Source: Balneolales bacterium (GTDB lineage: Bacteria; Bacteroidota; Rhodothermia; Balneolales; Natronogracilivirgulaceae). From it: 13,525 bases of DNA. The position numbers and the translations under genes were made by a program. Of this stretch, positions 6,600 to 13,525 are shown in pieces. The stretch covers positions 1 through 13,525 of the forward strand of contig SLLP01000130.1 in assembly GCA_007133995.1 (NCBI GenBank). The letters run 5' to 3'. Position 1 is the stretch's first letter. Each line of letters starts with the position of its first letter. Below the pieces are notes generated by a model. That model made no database searches. It was not told the DNA's origin and was given only the letters and a program-made list of their open reading frames with translations.

Positions 6600-8534
6600 A
6601 TGACTGCATCAAAAAACGGAACATTAAATTCCAAGGTCCCTGAAGGAAACCTGCAGGACAAGTGGGACAATCACAAAAACAACCTGAGGCTGGTCAACCC
6701 CGCCAACAAGCGAAAATTCACCGTACTGGTGGTTGGAACCGGACTGGCCGGCGCTTCCGCCGCGGCCTCGCTCGCCGAGCTGGGATATAACGTAAAAGCG
6801 TTCACCATCCTCGATTCACCGCGGCGTGCACACAGTATTGCAGCACAGGGTGGTATCAATGCGGCAAAGAACTATCCCAATGATGGCGATACGGTCTGGC
6901 GTCTCTTTCACGATACCATCAAAGGCGGTGACTACAGGTCCCGCGAGGCCAACGTATACCGCCTGGCCCAGGTCAGTAACAGTATCATCGACCAGTGTGT
7001 GGCACAGGGCGTACCCTTCGCGCGCGAATACGGCGGCCTGCTGGACAACCGATCTTTCGGCGGTGCCCAGGTAAGCCGTACCTTCTACGCCCGCGGACAG
7101 ACCGGCCAGCAGCTGCTGCTTGGGGCCTATTCTGCAATGATGCGCCAGGTGCACACCGGCAAAATTGAACTTTTCCCCCGGCGTGAAATGCTGGATCTGG
7201 TCAAGGTGGATGGAAAGGCACGCGGGCTTGTAGCCCGGAACCTCACCACCGGCGAAATCGAACGGTACGCCGGCGATGCGGTACTGCTCTGCACGGGTGG
7301 ATACGGCAACGTCTACTACCTTTCCACGATGGCCAAAAACTGTAACGCCACAGCCGTTTGGCGCTGCTACAAGCGTGGCGCCCAATTCGGAAACCCGAGC
7401 TTCACGCAGATCCACCCGACCTGCATCCCGGTATCCGGAAAGTATCAGTCCAAGCTCACGCTCATGAGTGAAAGCCTGCGGAACGACGGGCGTGTCTGGG
7501 TTCCCAAAAAGAAAGGCGACAACCGTCCGCCGAACGAGATTCCCGAAGAGGATCGTGACTATTATCTGGAACGCCGATATCCGAGCTTCGGCAACCTGGC
7601 GCCACGCGACGTGTCCTCCCGCAGTGCCAAGTATGTCTGTGACGAGGGACGTGGCGTAGGAAAAACCGGCCTGGCGGTTTACATGGACTTCGCCGATTCC
7701 ATCAAGCGGCTCGGCGTGGATGCCATCAAGGCCAAGTATGGCAACCTGTTCGCCATGTACGAAAAGATCACGGCCGAGAACCCCTATGAAGTACCGATGC
7801 GTATTTTCCCGGCGGTCCACTTCACCATGGGCGGACTCTGGGTGGATTACAATCTCTCATCCAATATTCCCGGACTCTATGTCCTGGGCGAGGCCAATTT
7901 TGCCGATCATGGCGGCAACCGGCTTGGAGCCAGTGCCCTGATGCAGGGACTGGCCGACGGGTACTTCGTCGTTCCCTATACCCTAAGCGACTACCTGGCC
8001 GAAAACCTGCACTCCAAGAAGATCGGCACCGACCACGAGGCCTTCGAAAAGACGGAAAAGGAGACCATGGAGCGAATCAACAAACTGCTCAGTGTCAAGG
8101 GCAAGAAAACGGTGCTGGACTTCCATCGCGAACTCGGAGAGCTCATGTGGGACAATGTCGGCATGTCGCGGAACCGGAAAAACCTGGAAATGGCGATCAA
8201 GAAGATCGGCGAGCTTCGTGATGAGTTCTGGAAGGATGTGAACATCCCTGGCGAAAACAACACGCTGAACAAATACCTTGAATATGCCCTTCGTGTAGCC
8301 GATTACATGGAGCTTGGTGAGTTGATGGCGCGTGATGCCCTTGACAGGGAAGAGTCATGCGGCGGCCACTTCCGCGAAGAGCATCAGACCGAAGACGGCG
8401 AGGCCGTACGGGACGACGAGAAATTCAGCAACGTCTCCAGCTGGGAATACAAGGGCGATGACAAAGAGCCCGTGAAGCATACAGAGGACCTGAACTTCGA
8501 ATTTGTGACCCCGACCCAGCGCAGCTACAAGTAA
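6600..8534 (+). CDS. sdhA: Succinate dehydrogenase flavoprotein subunit
   Basis: SdhA oxidises succinate to fumarate on covalently bound FAD on the cytoplasmic face of the membrane. The 644 residues include the FAD Rossmann motif VVGTGLAGASAAASLAELGY (44-63), the covalent flavin site RRAHSIAAQGGINAA with His78, the dicarboxylate site QIHPT and LMSESLRNDGRVWVP, the catalytic Arg region LAPRDVSSR, AVHFTMGG, and the second FAD contact GGNRLGASALMQG. It resembles the large SdhA/FrdA of menaquinone-type complexes, not the E. coli SdhA. A Shine-Dalgarno-like GGAG (6587-6590) lies 9 bases before the ATG. The third-codon-position GC appears higher than in the minus-strand genes, consistent with high expression; this also creates long spurious antisense frames. 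Confidence 0.98.
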   Translation: MTASKNGTLNSKVPEGNLQDKWDNHKNNLRLVNPANKRKFTVLVVGTGLAGASAAASLAELGYNVKAFTILDSPRRAHSIAAQGGINAAKNYPNDGDTVWRLFHDTIKGGDYRSREANVYRLAQVSNSIIDQCVAQGVPFAREYGGLLDNRSFGGAQVSRTFYARGQTGQQLLLGAYSAMMRQVHTGKIELFPRREMLDLVKVDGKARGLVARNLTTGEIERYAGDAVLLCTGGYGNVYYLSTMAKNCNATAVWRCYKRGAQFGNPSFTQIHPTCIPVSGKYQSKLTLMSESLRNDGRVWVPKKKGDNRPPNEIPEEDRDYYLERRYPSFGNLAPRDVSSRSAKYVCDEGRGVGKTGLAVYMDFADSIKRLGVDAIKAKYGNLFAMYEKITAENPYEVPMRIFPAVHFTMGGLWVDYNLSSNIPGLYVLGEANFADHGGNRLGASALMQGLADGYFVVPYTLSDYLAENLHSKKIGTDHEAFEKTEKETMERINKLLSVKGKKTVLDFHRELGELMWDNVGMSRNRKNLEMAIKKIGELRDEFWKDVNIPGENNTLNKYLEYALRVADYMELGELMARDALDREESCGGHFREEHQTEDGEAVRDDEKFSNVSSWEYKGDDKEPVKHTEDLNFEFVTPTQRSYK

Positions 8535-8545
8535 GGATCCATCCC

Positions 8546-8587
8546 ATGGAAAAAATTTTTAAACCAAGCATTAGAGGAATAGAATAA
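8546..8587 (+). CDS. Possible 13-codon coupling/leader peptide before sdhB
   Basis: Between sdhA and sdhB there is a complete small frame encoding MEKIFKPSIRGIE. Its ATG (8546) is preceded at 8 bases by AAGGA (8533-8537), which overlaps the sdhA stop. Its TAA (8585-8587) overlaps the sdhB ATG (8587-8589) as TAATG. The sdhB ribosome-binding site lies inside its codons 10-11. This arrangement would let ribosomes finishing the short frame reinitiate on sdhB. No homologue is known to me, and chance occurrence of such a short frame is possible, so translation is inferred only. Confidence 0.35.
   Translation: MEKIFKPSIRGIE
8573..8578 (+). promoter_or_regulatory. Shine-Dalgarno of sdhB
   Basis: AGAGGA lies 8 bases before the sdhB ATG at 8587. 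It fixes that start and is notable because most genes in the window, as usual in Bacteroidota, have no recognisable Shine-Dalgarno. Confidence 0.7.
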
Positions 8588-9348
8588 TGAGTGATCAAAC
8601 CATGACCATTCACCTGAAAATCTGGAGACAAAAAGACAAAAATTCTCCCGGAAAACTGGTGGATTACACGGTGGATGACGCAAATCCCGATATGTCGTTT
8701 CTGGAGCTGCTGGACTGGCTCAATGAGCGTCTGATGAATGAGGGCAGGGAACCGGTCGAATTTGACCACGACTGCCGTGAAGGGATTTGCGGATCCTGCA
8801 ACCTGGTGTTGAACGGGATGGCTCACGGACCGATGCAGGGAACGGCTGTATGCCAGCTTCACATGCGCAAGTACAAAGACGGTGATACGATCGTCGTGGA
8901 GCCCTGGCGTGCCAAGGCATTTCCGATGATCAAGGATCTGGTGGTCGACCGCAGTGCATTTGACCGTATCATGGCTGCCGGCGGGTATATCTCGGTTAAT
9001 ACAGGTGCTCCGGCCGACGCCAATGCCATCCCCGTAGATAAATATAATGCTGACCAGGCATTCGATTATGCCGCTTGTATCGGATGCGGTGCGTGTGTGG
9101 CCGCCTGTCCGAACTCGTCGGCATCCCTGTTCACCGGAGCCAAAATCTCCCAGCTGGCGCACTTGCCGCAGGGAGATCCTGAACGAAACCGCCGCGTAGT
9201 AAACATGGTTGACCAGATGGCCGAGGAAGGATTTGGTGATTGTTCCAACTACGCCGAATGCGAGGCGGTTTGTCCGGCCGAAATCTCAATCACTTCGATC
9301 GCCAAGATGCGTCGAGAATACTTTAACGCACTCAGTGAAATAGAGTGA
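8587..9348 (+). CDS. sdhB: Succinate dehydrogenase iron-sulfur subunit
   Basis: SdhB carries electrons from the flavin in SdhA to SdhC through three iron-sulfur clusters. The 253 residues show the [2Fe-2S] ligands Cys63, Cys68, Cys71 and Cys89 (CREGICGSC and AVC). The C-terminal ferredoxin domain has CIGCGACVAACP (Cys164, 167, 170, 174) and Cys219, Cys225, Cys229 (CSNYAECEAVCP). By analogy with E. coli, Cys164/167/170/229 bind [4Fe-4S] and Cys174/219/225 bind [3Fe-4S]. It is the last gene of sdhCAB and is followed by a terminator at 9492-9524. The start at 8587 is fixed by the strong AGAGGA ribosome-binding site and overlaps the stop of the upstream 13-codon frame. Confidence 0.97.
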   Translation: MSDQTMTIHLKIWRQKDKNSPGKLVDYTVDDANPDMSFLELLDWLNERLMNEGREPVEFDHDCREGICGSCNLVLNGMAHGPMQGTAVCQLHMRKYKDGDTIVVEPWRAKAFPMIKDLVVDRSAFDRIMAAGGYISVNTGAPADANAIPVDKYNADQAFDYAACIGCGACVAACPNSSASLFTGAKISQLAHLPQGDPERNRRVVNMVDQMAEEGFGDCSNYAECEAVCPAEISITSIAKMRREYFNALSEIE

Positions 9349-9491
9349 GTTCTGATGTGTCGTCAAATAGCTGATCGATAGCGCTCGATAATTGTATGTC
9401 GACATTGACGCGCACGTTTTTAATTCGGTACAGGAACTTCAGGTCTGTATTCTCCCGGGCCGTTGTTTGAAGCACATATCTGCAGCTTTTT

Positions 9492-9524
9492 ACGCAGCAT
9501 ATCTTCGGGTATGCTGCGTTTTTT
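9492..9524 (+). terminator. Intrinsic terminator after sdhCAB, UUCG tetraloop
   Basis: A 12-bp stem is formed by ACGCAGCATATC (9492-9503) and GGTATGCTGCGT (9508-9519), with one G-U pair. It is capped by a UUCG loop closed by C-G, the classic extra-stable tetraloop, and is followed by a run of six T (9519-9524). Orientation fits ending the sdhCAB transcript 143 bases after sdhB. It lies only 26 bases upstream of the recQ ATG. Confidence 0.93.
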
Positions 9525-9550
9525 GTTCAACAAGAACGCAAACAGGCACC

Positions 9551-11473
9551 ATGACGGAACAGTTATTTCATAAGGCCCGGGCCAATCTGAAAAAATACTG
9601 GGGGTTTGACGATTTTCGTCCAGGACAGGACGAGGTGGTCCGATCTGTGCTATCCGGCAGGCAGACTCTGGTGCTTTTTCCGACCGGTGGCGGCAAGTCG
9701 CTTTGCTACCAGGTGCCGGCGACAGTGCTGGATGGCGTTACGCTGGTCATCTCACCGCTTGTGGCGCTCATGCAGGACCAGGTGTTACAGCTTCAGCAGA
9801 AAGGGGTACCGGCCACTTTTGTCAACAGTACTATTTCCCGGAGTGAGGTAGAGCAGCGGCTGGTCAACGCCCGTAACGGAATGTATAAACTGCTCTACTG
9901 TGCTCCTGAGCGACTCGAAACCGAGCTCTGGAAAAATATGATGCCCGATTTGTCGCTCTCCATGATTGCCATTGACGAAGCGCACTGCATATCAGAATGG
10001 GGACATGACTTCCGGCCGGTATATCGCAAAATTCCAGAAATGATGGGACCGGTTCGTGATCGCATCCGCTGGCTTGCGCTTACCGCTACAGCTACCCCCG
10101 AAGTTCGTCGTGACATTGTCACGGCCCTGGGTATGAATGACCCGGAGATTGTCTCGCGCGGTTTCAACCGCCCCAATCTACAGTGGTGGGTTAACCGGGA
10201 TGAGCAAAAAAAGCGCAGACTGGGCGAGATTCTCAAGCGGGCGTCCGGCAGTGGTCTGATCTATGCCGGAACAAGGGCAGGATGCGAACAGATATCCGGC
10301 TGGCTCAATCAGAAAGGATGGAAGTCGGAGCCCTATCACGCCGGACTGACACCCGGGGAACGCGAACGGATTCAGAACGAATGGATCAAGGGCAGTCTGC
10401 CACTGGTCGTTGCAACCAATGCCTTTGGCATGGGTATCGATAAACCGGATTGCCGCTTTGTGGTTCACTACGACATTTCCTCATCCATGGAGGCATACTA
10501 CCAGGAGGCAGGCCGAGCAGGACGCGATGGCCAGGAGAGCTATCCCATCCTCCTGGTTAAAAATGCAGATTTGCCGGCGGCCAGAAAAGCGATCCTGGAT
10601 TCATATCCCGATCGGCCTCAGCTCACAAAAATTTACAACGTGCTTTGTGATCACTGGAATCTTGCAGCTGGATCTGAAATGGTCGAGGCGCAGAAAATAG
10701 ATATCAGTCAACTCCAGAAACGGTCGAGATACTCGCGTCGCCTGGTCTGGTCAGGTGTCCGGGTGCTTGATCAACTGGGCATTCTCAACCTTGCCCAAAT
10801 GAAGACGCCTCAGGTAGGAATCCGTTTTGTACTTTCACGTGATGCGCTTCAGGATCGGCTGGACCGGATGAAAGCTCCGGCCAAACGTGTTTTTGTCGAT
10901 CAACTTGCGAGAATAATGGGTCCGGATGTGTATCATCGGATGGTCTACATGGAAGAGCGGCAGGTACTCACGAGACTCAAGGTGTCTTCGGCCATGCTGA
11001 CGAACGGATTGAAAGTGCTGGCAGATGAACAGTTCCTGCTTTACGACCTGATCCGGAACGAACCTGTTGGCAGTCTTACGGAAGCACGTTACAGTCGGTT
11101 TCCCCGATCTGAGGAGGAGATTATCCGGCATCGCCACCGTCTCCTGAAGAAGCTGGATTACATGGTTGGATATGTCGAGACGAAAGGGTGCAGGAGCCGC
11201 TATATCCGTATTTATTTTGGTGAAGAAGATGTGCCGGAACGGTGCGGTAAGTGTGATAATTGCCGTAACTCGGGTGAGCAATATGTTACTGGCGAGGATC
11301 TTGATACCATCTCCAGACTGCTGGAGGAGGAGCCTATGGCGTTTCAGGTGCTCCAAAAGCGCACAAAGTGGAGCCGTGCACATCTCAAGAAAGTGCTGGC
11401 ACTTATGATGCGGGAGGAAGTGATCAATGAGCTGAAGGACGATGGACGACAGTACTCCATATCATCCCGGTAG
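9551..11473 (+). CDS. recQ: RecQ-family ATP-dependent DNA helicase, long form
   Basis: RecQ unwinds DNA 3'-to-5' during recombination and fork repair. From ATG 9551 the protein has 640 residues. Helicase motifs run in order: FRPGQ (22-26), motif I TGGGKSLCYQ (45-54), ISPLVALMQDQ (68-77), DEAHCISEWGHDFRP (142-156), LTATAT (177-182), YHAGL (262-266), VATNAFGMGIDKPD (287-300) and QEAGRAGRDG (318-327). The zinc site is Cys547, Cys565, Cys568, Cys571 (CRS then CGKCDNC), followed by a winged-helix-like end; there is no HRDC domain. About 220 residues separate motif VI from the first zinc Cys, against about 50 in E. coli RecQ, as I recall for a Bacteroidota RecQ type. The frame is open upstream to a TTG at 9392, but that extension covers the terminator and reads as non-coding. 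Confidence 0.93.
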   Translation: MTEQLFHKARANLKKYWGFDDFRPGQDEVVRSVLSGRQTLVLFPTGGGKSLCYQVPATVLDGVTLVISPLVALMQDQVLQLQQKGVPATFVNSTISRSEVEQRLVNARNGMYKLLYCAPERLETELWKNMMPDLSLSMIAIDEAHCISEWGHDFRPVYRKIPEMMGPVRDRIRWLALTATATPEVRRDIVTALGMNDPEIVSRGFNRPNLQWWVNRDEQKKRRLGEILKRASGSGLIYAGTRAGCEQISGWLNQKGWKSEPYHAGLTPGERERIQNEWIKGSLPLVVATNAFGMGIDKPDCRFVVHYDISSSMEAYYQEAGRAGRDGQESYPILLVKNADLPAARKAILDSYPDRPQLTKIYNVLCDHWNLAAGSEMVEAQKIDISQLQKRSRYSRRLVWSGVRVLDQLGILNLAQMKTPQVGIRFVLSRDALQDRLDRMKAPAKRVFVDQLARIMGPDVYHRMVYMEERQVLTRLKVSSAMLTNGLKVLADEQFLLYDLIRNEPVGSLTEARYSRFPRSEEEIIRHRHRLLKKLDYMVGYVETKGCRSRYIRIYFGEEDVPERCGKCDNCRNSGEQYVTGEDLDTISRLLEEEPMAFQVLQKRTKWSRAHLKKVLALMMREEVINELKDDGRQYSISSR

Positions 11474-11554
11474 CGTTCCGTCATCACTTATGCTCGCCCT
11501 TTACACCGTTATAAACTCTTTCAGGAAATTCGAGCCAGAAGCTGGTATTTCATA

Positions 11555-11626
11555 ACCGCCTTTGGTGGCCTGCCCGTTTTTCGTAGTCTGACCGCCTTTG
11601 GTGGCCTGCCCGCTTTTCGTGACCTT
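11555..11626. repeat. 36-bp tandem duplication downstream of recQ
   Basis: Two copies (11555-11590 and 11591-11626) share their first 30 bases with one mismatch (T or C at unit position 23); the last six bases diverge. The core begins ACCGCCTTTGGTGGCCTGCC. Within each unit CCGCC-TTT-GGTGG can form a small hairpin with one G-U pair. The period is 12 codons. It lies in the 185-base spacer between the convergent recQ and DUF4296 genes. Confidence 0.93.
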
Positions 11627-11658
11627 GATAGAATTAAGCCGGCCATTGCTGACGGAAG

Positions 11659-12045
11659 TTATGGGTCAATTGAAGCGGGAATAGTGTCTCTTTGCTGATG
11701 ATAATGGTCCGTCAATTCGGAGCCAAGATCCTCCAGGCGGCTCCGAACTTCCCCGAATCGATGCATTTGCCTGCTCATATCCCGGTGATAGTAGGTATGA
11801 CTTCGCTGAAACTGTTCGAGGCTAATGCCATAATAAGTCAGAATTGCTTTTTGGTCAGCCTGAAATCGTTTCTCATCGTCGTCTATCTCTTTTGCTGCCG
11901 CCAGGAGATGCATTTCCACCAGTACGTCAATATACTTATCCTCCTCAATCAAGTCCTTGGGTGTATCCCGGTCGCAACCGGCGGTCACCACAACAAGAAA
12001 AAAAATAGCAGGTAGTATACCAGTCAGGCGGAATATGGACATCAT
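11659..12045 (-). CDS. DUF4296 family lipoprotein
   Basis: This 128-residue protein has a lipoprotein signal: a hydrophobic segment at about 8-20 and the lipobox VTAGC with Cys24 as the predicted lipidated residue. The remainder matches the Bacteroidota DUF4296 pattern: DLIEEDKYIDVLVEMHLLAA, then ILTYYGISLEQFQRSHTYY with a mostly helical, heptad-like end (MHRFGEVRSRLEDLGSEL). The molecular role of the family is unknown to me; a cell-envelope location is likely. The first ATG directly follows the TAA of the SDR gene with no intervening base, and a second ATG follows at once, so the two genes are surely co-transcribed and probably translationally coupled. No terminator is obvious after it. Confidence 0.88.
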   Translation of the reverse strand: MMSIFRLTGILPAIFFLVVVTAGCDRDTPKDLIEEDKYIDVLVEMHLLAAAKEIDDDEKRFQADQKAILTYYGISLEQFQRSHTYYHRDMSRQMHRFGEVRSRLEDLGSELTDHYHQQRDTIPASIDP

Positions 12046-12807
12046 TTATTTTTGGGGTGGTTTAGGAATGAGCGGCCGCATGGTGATCTCGTCGATAAGG
12101 AAGTTATCGGGTGTTTCAAGCAATTGAATAACCATATTGGCAACGTCGCTACCCTGCATCATATTGGGATGTGTTCCTCCGTGTTCGTCAAAAAATCCGG
12201 TGGCAATGGAGCCGGGATAGATGCAGGTGACCTTAATCCTGAAATTCCGGAGTTCTTTCATAAGTGCCTCGCTGAAGCCACGAAGTCCGAATTTGGTTGC
12301 GTTGTAACCGGATATATTTGGGTTGCCCAGCAGGCCGGCAACCGATGAAATATTGACGATATGATTAGTCGAGTCGGAGGCTTTCATCATCGGGACAATG
12401 AGGCGGGTAAGGCGGAATACAGAGGTGAGATTGGTTTGCATCATTGTATCCCAGTGCTCCGGAGGCAGTTCATCAACCGCTCCGAACATGCCGAGTCCGG
12501 CATTATTTATAAGGATATCGGGTCCTGTTGATGGACCGGAGTAAGAGGACTCCGCCTGGCCCCCTTGATTCCCGTTATCCCCATGGAACGTTTCGTTGAT
12601 CCAGCGCTCCATAGCGGAGTGGTCATTGACATCAAGGGTTACGGGAATAAATAGGTCTCCGAGTTGTGAGCGAAGCTTCTCGAGTCGTTCTGTGCGACGA
12701 GCGATGCCATAAACCCTGCACTCCTTCTCAATGAGTGCTTTACAGAATTCGGCGCCGATACCGCTGCTGGCACCGGTAACAAGTGCTGTTTTTCCTTTGA
12801 GTTGCAT
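12046..12807 (-). CDS. Short-chain dehydrogenase/reductase (SDR)
   Basis: A classical SDR of 253 residues that would use NAD(P)H to reduce or oxidise a carbonyl/alcohol; the substrate cannot be told. The cofactor motif TGASSGIG is at 11-18, NNAG at 101-104, the catalytic tetrad is Asn126, Ser154, Tyr168 and Lys172 (YNATK), and the PGSIAT loop is at 198-203. The Arg-Arg after the second strand (GIARRTERL) suggests NADP(H) preference. Unusual is a hydrophilic Gly/Ser/Asn-rich insertion at about 75-96 (HGDNGNQGGQAESSYSG) just before DILINNAG. The C-terminal MRPLIPKP is typical of one Bacteroidota SDR group. It lies between the lipid kinase gene, 156 bases upstream, and the abutting DUF4296 gene. 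Confidence 0.93.
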   Translation of the reverse strand: MQLKGKTALVTGASSGIGAEFCKALIEKECRVYGIARRTERLEKLRSQLGDLFIPVTLDVNDHSAMERWINETFHGDNGNQGGQAESSYSGPSTGPDILINNAGLGMFGAVDELPPEHWDTMMQTNLTSVFRLTRLIVPMMKASDSTNHIVNISSVAGLLGNPNISGYNATKFGLRGFSEALMKELRNFRIKVTCIYPGSIATGFFDEHGGTHPNMMQGSDVANMVIQLLETPDNFLIDEITMRPLIPKPPQK

Positions 12808-12856
12808 GATTTACCAGCCATTTTGGGTGAATGAAAAAATTATGGGACTTCTTTCC

Positions 12857-12862
12857 AGTATA
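12857..12862 (-). promoter_or_regulatory. Weak candidate -10 element for the SDR-DUF4296 pair
   Basis: On the minus strand TATACT lies 49 bases before the SDR start and differs from TATAAT at one base. No good -35 or -33 partner is visible at the right distance, so this is only suggestive. The 156-base gap after the lipid kinase gene leaves room for a separate promoter. Confidence 0.18.
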
Positions 12863-12940
12863 ATTCAGATGAGCACCCAATTCGTTCACTGACTGCTTAT
12901 CAGGGATACCAACCAGCCCTGGCTGCAATAGAGACTCTTT

Positions 12941-12963
12941 TGCCGGATCACTGTTCTGCCGGA

Positions 12964-12972
<9 letters not shown>
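12941..12972. repeat. 16-bp tandem duplication across the lipid kinase stop codon
   Basis: TGCCGGATCACTGTT is repeated with a period of 16 bases, at 12941-12956 and 12957-12972; only the final base of the unit differs (C or G). The kinase stop codon (12964-12966, minus strand) lies inside the copy nearest the gene, so the other copy is untranslated. Confidence 0.95.

Positions 12973-13525
<553 letters not shown>

Noticed and set aside
6816..7820. 334-codon open frame antisense to sdhA
   Set aside because: Lies wholly opposite a certain, motif-complete gene with GC-rich third positions, which commonly opens antisense frames; no recognisable domain.
8425..9162. 245-codon open frame antisense to the sdhA end and sdhB
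   Set aside because: Overlaps the sdhA-sdhB junction and the iron-sulfur coding region; no family features.
9392..9550. N-terminal extension of RecQ from a TTG start
   Set aside because: It would include the terminator hairpin as coding sequence, shows no family similarity, and ATG 9551 gives the normal RecQ N-terminus.

Overview
The window looks like a chromosomal housekeeping segment of a Bacteroidota-type bacterium in the wide FCB sense; the gene set would fit the Balneolota/Rhodothermota side. This rests on a cytochrome b558-type single-subunit SdhC with SdhA and SdhB, a DUF4296 lipoprotein, a Bacteroidota-style omega subunit, a long RecQ with its zinc site near the C-terminus, and mostly absent Shine-Dalgarno sequences. 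I see no mobile element, CRISPR array, tRNA, rRNA or defence island.

Layout. (1) 1-604, plus: 3' part of surE, cut by the left edge. (2) 684-5544, minus: a tightly packed cluster transcribed glmM, yicC, gmk, rpoZ, coaBC, then an unrecognised membrane protein, with gaps of 5-20 bases. It covers cell-wall amino sugar supply, RNA turnover, guanine nucleotides, transcription and coenzyme A. A candidate promoter sits just upstream of glmM. (3) 5545-5906: a 362-base divergent intergenic region with two inverted repeats. (4) 5907-9348, plus: sdhC-sdhA-sdhB (succinate:menaquinone oxidoreductase). A 13-codon reading frame between sdhA and sdhB overlaps the sdhB start. A strong terminator with a UUCG loop follows at 9492-9524. 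(5) 9551-11473, plus: recQ, followed by a 185-base spacer holding a 36-bp tandem duplication. (6) 11659-13525, minus: a lipid/diacylglycerol kinase gene (5' end off the window), then an SDR oxidoreductase and a DUF4296 lipoprotein joined with no gap.

The most unusual observations are small-scale. Short tandem duplications lie across or just beyond the stop codons of three genes (surE 17 bp, the lipid kinase 16 bp, recQ 36 bp). A trinucleotide microsatellite encodes at least 12 serines in the lipid kinase at the window edge. The sdhA-sdhB junction carries a possible coupling peptide. CoaBC has Ser where E. coli Dfp has its catalytic Cys. RecQ has a long insertion between its helicase core and zinc site. 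I found no convincing new multi-gene system; the region is mainly conserved core metabolism.
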